This document shows positions 1 through 5,752 of a DNA stretch of 14,895 bases, piece after piece. Location: the NCBI GenBank assembly GCA_947304065.1, contig CAMZAI010000050.1, positions 1 through 14,895 of the forward strand. The letters are read 5' to 3'. Every line of letters starts with the position of its first letter. Position 1 is the stretch's first letter. The translations under genes were made by a program, and so were the position numbers. The notes under the pieces were generated by a model. It saw nothing but the letters and a program-made list of their open reading frames with translations, had not been told where the DNA came from and did no database searches. Origin of the DNA: an uncultured Clostridia bacterium (GTDB lineage Bacteria > Bacillota > Clostridia > Lachnospirales > Lachnospiraceae).

Positions 1-330
1 AATAAGACGCTCTACCGCATTTCCGAGAGCGGCGCGGCCGCGATCCGCCTGCTCGACCGCGAGCTGGCGCCGGGCATGAAGGCCGATATTGACAGATACA
101 TCGTGGACAACGGAATGGAGCTCAAAGACGATCTCTCCGTAATGTCGAAGTACTATCAGGAAGACATAAACCGCTACGTAGTCAATATGTTTATCGAGGA
201 AGCCGGTCAGAAGCTTCTTGAGATGAACATCACGGTTCCCACCTCTGCCGACGCCGAGCACATCTGCTCAAAATGGTACAATTCCAGCGACAAGCTGTAT
301 CCGGTCATTATGAAAGAACTGTTGGGGTAA
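1..330 (+). CDS. DUF4364 family protein (3' part only)
   Basis: The reading frame is open from the first base and ends at a TAA, giving about 109 C-terminal residues; the start lies outside the window. The visible part begins in what looks like the wing of a winged-helix domain (YRISESG, like 'Y.IT..G'). It continues into the C-terminal module of DUF4364 proteins: a helix (MKADIDRYIVDNGMELKDD), a strand segment around SKYYQ, then NITVPTSADAEHIC and a closing KWYN...LYPVIMKELL. This pattern (LTVPT..QAE.IC..W....Y..LM..LL) is how I recognise the family, which is confined largely to Clostridia and has no established function; a DNA-binding regulator is a reasonable guess from the fold. The next gene starts 6 bases downstream, so the two are probably co-transcribed. 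Family assignment is fairly sure; function is unknown. Confidence 0.8.
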   Translation, partial: NKTLYRISESGAAAIRLLDRELAPGMKADIDRYIVDNGMELKDDLSVMSKYYQEDINRYVVNMFIEEAGQKLLEMNITVPTSADAEHICSKWYNSSDKLYPVIMKELLG

Positions 331-336
331 GATAAA

Positions 337-1041
337 ATGAATACGGAAAAGAAAAACTCTGCCGATACAGAGCCTTACGAGTCTGACCGCAGAGGTGATT
401 ATTCGAGCGAACTGGAATACCTTTATCACAATTATCAGCTGGACAATGAGGTTCCCTGGGTAAGATATATCGCTCTTTATCTGGTGACCGCCATAGCAGT
501 CGCGTGTTTTATCTATATAGCGGTACGCTACTGTCCGCGCAGGTTGGACAATCCTTACCGCGAGCCCGAGATCATTGACAAACTGGGCTTTTTTGACAAT
601 ACATCCGAGCTGCTGCCCGAACTCAAAGCCCTGCAAGAAAAGACAGGTGCTTACTTTGCGATAGCATCGATCCCGGGAGAAGAGTATCGCCTACCGGATG
701 ACGGTTATACAATAAGACAGCTCGATGTCTATCACAATCTCTTTGATGATGAGGACCATGTCCTGATATTCGTTTCCATCGTAGACAACGTATTGCATAC
801 AGATCTGGTCTACGGTCAAAAAACCGTCAACATTCTCAGGGATGTGCCGATCGAGAAAACTATCTCATCAAAGGCCCGCGGACCTCAGACGCTCCCGGCC
901 GCGATCCTTGATTCCCTGCGCGAGCTGAATCCGAGATTCATGAAAAAGCAGCCTCAGTTCTATGCATTTGCCGCAGCCGCTGTTCTGGGAATTCTATTCA
1001 TCCCCTGGCACATTTACAGGTATATCATCAAGCGGCGCTGA
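337..1041 (+). CDS. Two-pass membrane protein with a TPM-like central domain
   Basis: Protein of 234 residues. It has a polar N-terminus (1-40), a hydrophobic segment at about 43-64, a central soluble domain (about 75-200), a second hydrophobic segment at about 208-228, and a basic end (IIKRR). There is no signal peptide cleavage site, so it should stay anchored in the cell membrane; by the positive-inside rule (RYCPRR after TM1, IKRR after TM2) the topology is ambiguous. The central domain has the outline of a TPM domain: a helix ending LKALQEKTGAYFAIASIP, then DEDHVLIFVSIVDN and a following strand with LVYG. TPM proteins have been linked to photosystem repair in plants and to membrane roles in bacteria, but no function can be claimed here. 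A GGGG stretch overlapping the end of the upstream gene may serve as its ribosome binding site. Its last 48 bases overlap the 3' end of engB on the other strand. The gene is likely real; the TPM call is tentative. Confidence 0.65.
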   Translation: MNTEKKNSADTEPYESDRRGDYSSELEYLYHNYQLDNEVPWVRYIALYLVTAIAVACFIYIAVRYCPRRLDNPYREPEIIDKLGFFDNTSELLPELKALQEKTGAYFAIASIPGEEYRLPDDGYTIRQLDVYHNLFDDEDHVLIFVSIVDNVLHTDLVYGQKTVNILRDVPIEKTISSKARGPQTLPAAILDSLRELNPRFMKKQPQFYAFAAAAVLGILFIPWHIYRYIIKRR

Positions 1042-1623
1042 AGGCGCCGTGTATTTGTTTATCTCGGCCCAGATCTCATCTACGCCCTGCTTGTTCAGCG
1101 CGGAGAAAGGAATGATAGCAGCGCCCTTCGCTCCGAGCGTCTTGCGGATCAGGGCGGTCTGCTTCTGCACCTGCGAGCGCGTGATCTTGTCCAGTTTCGT
1201 TGCGATGATCACAGGCGTAAAGCCGGTCGCGCAGATCCAGTTATACATCTCCACATCGTTCGCACCGGGCTCGTGGCGGATATCTATCAGCAGGAAAACC
1301 GCCTTCAGGGTCGGGGATTTCTTAAGATATCTCTCGATCATCTTGCCCCATTTTTCCTTTGTAGCCTGCGAAACCTTCGCGTAGCCGTAGCCGGGCAGAT
1401 CCACGAGATACAGTTCTTTATTGACATTGTAATAATTTATCGTCTGCGTCTTTCCGGGCGTGGCCGAAGTTCTCGCAAGAGACTTGCGATTTATCAGCGC
1501 GTTCAGCATCGAGGACTTCCCGACATTCGATTTCCCCGCAAAAGCCACTTCGGGCAGCTCATTGCGCGGCAGTGTACTCGTGATGCCGCACACCGTCTCT
1601 AATTCTACAGACTTGATAACCAT
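994..1623 (-). CDS. engB: Ribosome biogenesis GTP-binding protein EngB (YsxC/YihA)
   Basis: Cytoplasmic TrmE-Era-EngA-EngB-type GTPase of 209 residues, close to the usual 195-210. The GTPase signature is complete: G1 GKSNVGKSS (30-38), the G2 region ATPGKTQ with T56 (54-60), G3 DLPGYG (75-80), G4 TKLD (142-145) and G5 SAL (174-176). EngB acts in late assembly of the 50S ribosomal subunit and is essential in Bacillus subtilis and Escherichia coli. The start is set by GAAAGGAG about 11 bases upstream. It lies downstream of clpX on the same strand, separated by 91 bases that hold a hairpin terminator; no separate promoter is obvious, so expression may rely on read-through or on a promoter I could not recognise. 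The C-terminal tail (about 191-209) is Pro/Asp-rich, and its codons overlap the end of the opposing membrane-protein gene by 48 bases. Confidence 0.96.
   Translation of the reverse strand: MVIKSVELETVCGITSTLPRNELPEVAFAGKSNVGKSSMLNALINRKSLARTSATPGKTQTINYYNVNKELYLVDLPGYGYAKVSQATKEKWGKMIERYLKKSPTLKAVFLLIDIRHEPGANDVEMYNWICATGFTPVIIATKLDKITRSQVQKQTALIRKTLGAKGAAIIPFSALNKQGVDEIWAEINKYTAPSAPLDDIPVNVPGDE
1033..1060 (+). terminator. Possible terminator hairpin around the membrane-protein stop codon
   Basis: A perfect 6-bp GC stem (cggcgc 1033-1038 with gcgccg 1044-1049) has the TGA stop codon of the upstream gene in its 5-base loop. It is followed by gtatttgttt, which is T-rich but interrupted. It would end the DUF4364/membrane-protein transcript before it runs far into engB antisense. 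The T tract is weaker than in a canonical Rho-independent terminator, so this is a moderate call. The same bases code for part of the EngB C-terminal tail on the other strand. Confidence 0.4.
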
Positions 1624-1675
1624 ATCCGATCGATCTCCTTTCTTTACTCGTCGCCGCCTGCGCTATCGGTTAGTG

Positions 1676-1707
1676 AAAAAGAAGGGGACAGAAGAACCGT
1701 CCCCTTT
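1676..1707 (-). terminator. clpX terminator; copy A of the dispersed GGGGAC hairpin repeat
   Basis: An 8-bp perfect inverted repeat (aaggggac 1682-1689, gtcccctt 1699-1706) encloses a 9-base loop (agaagaacc). Read on the minus strand it is followed by CTTTTTC, so it fits a Rho-independent terminator 8 bases beyond the clpX stop codon. Its core ggacagaagaaccgtcccc (1686-1704) recurs exactly near 14221 and, with one mismatch, on the opposite strand near 9460. It is therefore both a terminator candidate and a member of a dispersed repeat family. Confidence 0.75.
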
Positions 1708-1714
1708 AATATTT

Positions 1715-3022
1715 TTATGCGGTCGCATCCGCCTTTTTAGAGTGCTTTGCCGATGCAGGCTTCCGGGCGCGTCCGCCCTCCGCATACTCCAGAACCGGAG
1801 GCTCGTCGCCGAGCGCCGCTTCCTTTGTCACTATGCACTTGGCGATAGTGTCGTCGGTAGGTATCTCGAACATGATGTCCATCATGATCGCCTCGCAGAT
1901 CGAGCGCAGTCCGCGCGCTCCGGTCTTACGCTCGAACGAGCGGTGAGCGATAACTTCGAGAGCCTCGTCCGTGAACTCCAGCTCTACGCCGTCCATCTCA
2001 AACAGCTTCTTGTACTGCTTAACCAGCGCGTTCTTGGGCTTGCGCAGGATATCCACGAGAGCCTTCTCATCGAGCATATCGAGAGCTACGGTGATAGGCG
2101 TTCTACCGATAAACTCAGGGATCAGACCGAACTTGATTAGATCCTCGGGGAGAACCTGACGGAACAGGTCTCCGATGTCCCTCTGCATGGGATCGTCGAT
2201 TTCGGCGTTGAAGCCCATCGACTTCTTTCCGATACGTCCCTCAACGATCTTCTCGAGACCGTCAAACGCACCGCCGCAGATGAACAGGATATTCGTGGTG
2301 TCGATCTGAAGGAACTCCTGATGGGGATGCTTACGTCCGCCCTGCGGAGGAACCGAAGCAACCGTGCCCTCAAGGATCTTCAGGAGAGCCTGCTGTACGC
2401 CCTCGCCCGAAACGTCACGTGTGATCGAAACATTCTCGGACTTACGCGTGATCTTGTCTATCTCGTCAATGTAAATGATTCCGTACTGAGCGCGCTCGAT
2501 ATCGTAATCGGCCGCCTGGATTATCTTCAGAAGGATGTTCTCAACGTCCTCGCCCACGTAACCGGCCTCGGTAAGGGTGGTCGCATCTGCGATGGCAAAA
2601 GGTACGTTCAGGATCTTCGCGAGCGTCTGGGCAACGTAAGTCTTACCAGAACCCGTAGGTCCCATCATGAGGATGTTGCTCTTCTGGAGCTCAACATCGT
2701 CCATGGTCTTCTCGCTCATGACTCTCTTGTAGTGGTTGTAAACCGCTACGGAGAGCACTCTCTTCGCCTCATCCTGTCCGATCACGTACTGGTCAAGGAA
2801 CTCCTTGATCTGAATGGGCTTAAGGAGATTGATATCGGCTCCGCCCGCGCGGACGCCTTCCTCCTCAAACTCCTCGTCGACTATCTCCGCGCAGAGCTCA
2901 ACGCACTCGTCGCAGATATACACATCATTCGGACCCGAGATAAGCTTGCGGACCTGTCCCTGGGACTTGCCGCAGAAGGAGCAGCGGATAGGTGAATGTC
3001 TGTCGTCGTTCTTATTTGCCAT
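1715..3022 (-). CDS. clpX: ATP-dependent Clp protease ATP-binding subunit ClpX
   Basis: AAA+ unfoldase of 435 residues that feeds substrates into the ClpP chamber. Visible features: an N-terminal C4 zinc-binding domain (C14, C17, C37, C40), Walker A GPTGSGKT (121-128), pore loop GYVG (154-157), Walker B with IIYIDEID (182-189), the RKH loop (GGRKH, 228-232), a likely arginine finger in EFIGR (R307) and sensor 2 in TGAR (R370). The ClpP-docking loop, usually IGF, reads MGF (269-271), a conservative change. After about residue 410 there is a Lys/Ala-rich tail that looks poorly conserved. The start is supported by GAAGGA 7 bases upstream. It follows clpP by 55 bases on the same strand, so the protease and its unfoldase are probably made from one transcript. 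Length and motifs are typical of the family; there is no sign of damage. Confidence 0.98.
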   Translation of the reverse strand: MANKNDDRHSPIRCSFCGKSQGQVRKLISGPNDVYICDECVELCAEIVDEEFEEEGVRAGGADINLLKPIQIKEFLDQYVIGQDEAKRVLSVAVYNHYKRVMSEKTMDDVELQKSNILMMGPTGSGKTYVAQTLAKILNVPFAIADATTLTEAGYVGEDVENILLKIIQAADYDIERAQYGIIYIDEIDKITRKSENVSITRDVSGEGVQQALLKILEGTVASVPPQGGRKHPHQEFLQIDTTNILFICGGAFDGLEKIVEGRIGKKSMGFNAEIDDPMQRDIGDLFRQVLPEDLIKFGLIPEFIGRTPITVALDMLDEKALVDILRKPKNALVKQYKKLFEMDGVELEFTDEALEVIAHRSFERKTGARGLRSICEAIMMDIMFEIPTDDTIAKCIVTKEAALGDEPPVLEYAEGGRARKPASAKHSKKADATA

Positions 3023-3049
3023 TTATTATCCTTCTTTCCGCATCCGTCA

Positions 3050-3063
3050 GGGCCTTGCGGCCC
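3050..3063 (-). other. Intercistronic GNRA-type hairpin between clpP and clpX
   Basis: On the minus strand the RNA would read GGGCC-GCAA-GGCCC, a perfect 5-bp GC stem with a GCAA tetraloop, the class of loop that makes very stable hairpins. It sits between the clpP stop and the clpX ribosome binding site, and no T run follows, so it is not a standard terminator. It could affect mRNA processing or decay between the two coding regions, but that is inference. Confidence 0.4.
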
Positions 3064-3077
3064 ATGGGAAATGTCAT

Positions 3078-3659
3078 TTATCTGTGTTCGATAACTCTGT
3101 CGATAAGACCGTACTCAAGTGCTTCCTGAGCGCTCATGTAGTTATCGCGGTCGGTATCCTTCTCGATTACCTCGATGGGCTTGCCGGTGTTCGCAGCGAG
3201 CATCTCATTTAACTTCTTCTTGGTCTTTAAGATGTTCTCGGCCACGATCTGGATCTCTGTAGCCTGACCTCTGGCACCGCCGGAAGGCTGATGGATCATG
3301 ATCTCGGCGTTCGGGAGAGCCATTCTCTTGCCCTTCGCGCCGCCCGCAAGGAGGAATGCTCCCATGCTGGCCGCCATACCGATGCAGATGGTCGAAACAT
3401 CACACTTGATGTACTGCATGGTATCGTAGATCGCCATACCTGCGGTAACCGATCCGCCGGGGCTGTTGATATAGAAATTAATGTCCTTGTTCGGATCCTC
3501 TGACTCAAGGAAAAGCATCTGAGCCACGATAAGACTCGCGGTAACGTCGTTAACCTCTTCGGAAAGGAAAATGATGCGGTCCTTTAAGAGGCGGGAATAA
3601 ATATCGTATGAACGCTCGCCGCGGCTGGTCTGTTCAATGACATAAGGGACTAAGCTCAT
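3078..3659 (-). CDS. clpP: ATP-dependent Clp protease proteolytic subunit ClpP
   Basis: Serine peptidase of 193 residues that forms the double-heptamer degradation chamber used by ClpX. The catalytic triad is complete at the expected positions: S98 in GMAASMG, H123 in MIHQPSGG and D172 in TDRDNYM. The N-terminus MSLVPYVIEQTSRGERSYD is the usual axial-loop region. I chose the ATG at 3657-3659 because a perfect AGGAGGT lies 6 bases before it and because ClpP homologues begin here. An in-frame start 33 bases upstream would add 11 residues and swallow that ribosome binding site, so I reject it. The gene lies 45 bases downstream of tig and 55 bases upstream of clpX. No CtsR-type operator was seen before it, which suggests it is expressed mainly from the tig promoter. 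Confidence 0.97.
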   Translation of the reverse strand: MSLVPYVIEQTSRGERSYDIYSRLLKDRIIFLSEEVNDVTASLIVAQMLFLESEDPNKDINFYINSPGGSVTAGMAIYDTMQYIKCDVSTICIGMAASMGAFLLAGGAKGKRMALPNAEIMIHQPSGGARGQATEIQIVAENILKTKKKLNEMLAANTGKPIEVIEKDTDRDNYMSAQEALEYGLIDRVIEHR

Positions 3660-3665
3660 ATAAAT

Positions 3666-3672
3666 ACCTCCT
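3666..3672 (-). promoter_or_regulatory. clpP ribosome binding site that fixes the start codon
   Basis: The minus strand reads AGGAGGT, a full match to the 16S 3' end, followed by six bases and the ATG at 3657-3659. This decides between two in-frame starts for clpP, because the upstream one would place this site inside the coding region. Confidence 0.85.
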
Positions 3673-3704
3673 GTTTGTGAAATAAACCTCAATAAGCGGT
3701 CTTA

Positions 3705-4991
3705 TTATTTCTCAACCGCGTTCGCAGTGATAAGCTCTACAGCCTTCTCAACCTTGAGATCCATGGCGATCTGCTTCTTCTCGTTCTCGCCGATGAGCTC
3801 CTTGATCTTATCTACTTCCATCTGGTACTGCTCGGCCATCTTCTTGTACTCGTTCTCGATGTCCTCATCGGAAACCTCGATGTTCTCAGCCTTCGCAACT
3901 GCCTCAAGAACCAGTCTGGACTGGATCCTCTTCAGCGCCTGAGGTGTCATCTGCTCAAGAAGCTTGTCTGCGGTAAGTCCTGTGAACTGGAAGTACTGCT
4001 CGATCGAAAGGCCCTGCATTCTGAGTCTCTGAGCGAAATCCTCAGCCATCTGACGCTTCTGGGTATCTACCATTGCGTCCGGGATCTCCATCTTGGAATC
4101 AGCGATAACAGCCTCGATAGCCGCATCCTCGCGTGCTGCCTTAGCCTGCTTCTCTTTCTCCTCGGTGAGCTTCTTCTTCAGATCCTCTTTGTACTCAGCG
4201 AGAGTCTCAAAATCGGTAACGTCCTTTACGAACTCGTCATCGGCCTCGGGAAGCTCCTTGGTCTTGATCGAATTGATATGGCACTTGAAGAGAGCTGCCT
4301 TGCCTGCAAGCTCCTCGGAATGATACTCCTCGGGGAAGGTAACGTTAACGTCAACGTCAGCACCTGCCTCAGCGCCGATCAGCTGATCCTCGAAACCGGG
4401 AATGAACTGGCCGGAACCGATCACAAGATCGTAACCCTCTGCTGCGCCGCCGTCGAAAGGAACACCGTCAACGCTTCCGAGATAATCAAGATTAACGGTA
4501 TCGTCCTTCTGAACGGGACGATCCTCAACATTTACCATGCGGGAATTCTTCTCGCGCTCCTTGTTGATCTCAGCGTTAACCTCTTCGTCGGTAACCTCGA
4601 TCTCAAGCTTGTCAACCTCAACGCCCTTATACTTGCCGAGCTCTACATCGGGCTTAACGGCTACCTTCGCGGTGAAGATGAAGCTCTTGCCCTTCTCGAT
4701 CTGATCAACGTCGATCTCAGGTCTCGAAACGATCTCAAGTCCCGACTCCTCTGCTGCCTTCGGATACTCAGCCTCGATAAGGTCGTTCGCAGCGTCCTCA
4801 TAGAATACGCCTGCGCCGTACGCCTTCTCGATCAGCTGAAGGGGAGCCTTTCCCTTACGGAAACCGGGAAGCTGGATCCTGCCCTTGTTCTTCTGATAGG
4901 ATGCATTGTAAGCCTTGGTAAATTCCTCGGCACTTACCTCTATAGTAAGCTTGTACATGTTTTTGCCCAGATCTTCTTTTTTGACACTCAT
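3705..4991 (-). CDS. tig: Trigger factor, ribosome-associated chaperone and peptidyl-prolyl isomerase
   Basis: Protein of 428 residues, the usual length for bacterial trigger factor. The N-terminal ribosome-binding domain carries the signature GFRKGKAP (43-50), which docks beside the exit tunnel at protein L23. The FKBP-type isomerase domain runs from about 163 to 247, with DYLGSVDGVPFDGG, IGSGQFIPGFE and TFPEEY visible. The rest is the long helical arm and C-terminal substrate-binding region (about 250-428), rich in Glu and Lys. The start ATG is preceded by AGGAGG with an 8-base spacer. tig is first of the tig-clpP-clpX cluster, a conserved Firmicute arrangement, and has its own predicted promoter about 80 bases upstream. 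Nothing is missing or unusual. Confidence 0.98.
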   Translation of the reverse strand: MSVKKEDLGKNMYKLTIEVSAEEFTKAYNASYQKNKGRIQLPGFRKGKAPLQLIEKAYGAGVFYEDAANDLIEAEYPKAAEESGLEIVSRPEIDVDQIEKGKSFIFTAKVAVKPDVELGKYKGVEVDKLEIEVTDEEVNAEINKEREKNSRMVNVEDRPVQKDDTVNLDYLGSVDGVPFDGGAAEGYDLVIGSGQFIPGFEDQLIGAEAGADVDVNVTFPEEYHSEELAGKAALFKCHINSIKTKELPEADDEFVKDVTDFETLAEYKEDLKKKLTEEKEKQAKAAREDAAIEAVIADSKMEIPDAMVDTQKRQMAEDFAQRLRMQGLSIEQYFQFTGLTADKLLEQMTPQALKRIQSRLVLEAVAKAENIEVSDEDIENEYKKMAEQYQMEVDKIKELIGENEKKQIAMDLKVEKAVELITANAVEK

Positions 4992-5071
4992 TATGTGTTC
5001 CTCCTAAAAATATTCGTCCGTTAAGGGCCTTTCACGCGCAAAAAGGGCGCAGTAGCCCCATAATCTCTAAC

Positions 5072-5100
5072 ACTATATCACAACAATTTCCAAAAGTAAA
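5072..5100 (-). promoter_or_regulatory. Predicted sigma-A promoter for tig-clpP-clpX
   Basis: On the minus strand: -35 TTTACT (5095-5100), a 17-base spacer, and -10 TATAGT (5072-5077) preceded by TGA, which makes it an extended -10. The predicted transcript start is near 5065, leaving a leader of about 75 bases before the tig start codon. It lies in the 125-base gap between thiN and tig. No terminator was seen after thiN, so read-through from upstream is also possible. Confidence 0.6.
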
Positions 5101-5116
5101 GCGGACATTGATCAAA

Positions 5117-5746
5117 TCATCCTTCGGCCCGCAAAACACGCACAAGGAGCAGTCTTCCGCTCTTTACGCAAATATGAGCGGTCTGTCCCGGAAGCACCTC
5201 GTTGCTGACCCCTAAAGGGAAATCGCTGTCGAGCGAAGCATCCGAAAGACAGTACTTTGCGCCGGTGATCGAGATGCCTTCCGCCTTGCCGGAAATGGCG
5301 AGCAGCGAGAAATACTCAGCCTCATCGGTAACGAACGCCTCGTCCGATACCACCTCGATCAGAGAGTAGTCGTCTGCGATCGCAGCCTTTTTCCCCGCGG
5401 TATCGAGCATGTACAGCAGCTGTATATTGCCGAGGGAATGATCGAAGCGCTCTCCGATCGCGCCGATCAGCAGAAATTCCTCAAAGCCGCGGCGCATTCC
5501 TTCCTTCACCGCATACGCGGTATCGGTGTCGTCCTTCTCGTGAGGGAGCACGATGGTCGGTACTTCAGAGTGCGGGTTCTCGTACGAATCGAAATCCCCT
5601 ACGATCAGATCAGGCTCGCGCCCGAGTGCTTCGGCGTGCCGCAGCCCGCAGTCGCAGAAGATCATAAAATCGTCGTCCCGCAAAAAACTCCTGATATGAG
5701 CGGGGGACGCGATACCCGCGCCCCCTATGATCACGCATCTGTTCAT
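5117..5746 (-). CDS. thiN: Thiamine pyrophosphokinase
   Basis: Cytoplasmic enzyme of 209 residues that transfers pyrophosphate from ATP to thiamine, making thiamine diphosphate from salvaged vitamin. Visible motifs: PDLIVGDFDS (45-54), EKDDTDTAYAV (70-80), GAIGERFDH (95-103, usually GA.GGR.DH) and the C-terminal thiamine-binding region with DFPLGVSNE (175-183). The early motif, normally ADGG, is CDCG here (31-34); the Asp is kept. Length matches the bacterial family. The start follows the stop codon of the lipoprotein gene by 6 bases, and its likely ribosome binding site (AGGGTGA) overlaps that stop, so the two genes are surely co-transcribed. In many Firmicutes thiN lies with rpe and rsgA; here its upstream neighbour is an unrelated lipoprotein. 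No TPP riboswitch was seen. Confidence 0.93.
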   Translation of the reverse strand: MNRCVIIGGAGIASPAHIRSFLRDDDFMIFCDCGLRHAEALGREPDLIVGDFDSYENPHSEVPTIVLPHEKDDTDTAYAVKEGMRRGFEEFLLIGAIGERFDHSLGNIQLLYMLDTAGKKAAIADDYSLIEVVSDEAFVTDEAEYFSLLAISGKAEGISITGAKYCLSDASLDSDFPLGVSNEVLPGQTAHICVKSGRLLLVRVLRAEG

Positions 5747-5752
5747 AAATTA

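Noticed and set aside
2321..2995. 224-codon plus-strand frame opposite clpX
   Set aside because: Shadow of the strongly conserved clpX coding sequence, without its own ribosome binding site.
4278..5024. 248-codon plus-strand frame opposite tig
   Set aside because: Leu/Val/Asn-rich composition is what a reverse reading of a Glu/Lys/Ile-rich gene gives; no start signal and no family match.
5041..5060. GGGC/GCCC hairpin followed by TTTTT in the tig leader, a possible attenuator
   Set aside because: The stem is only four pairs with a six-base loop, too weak to call without conservation data.
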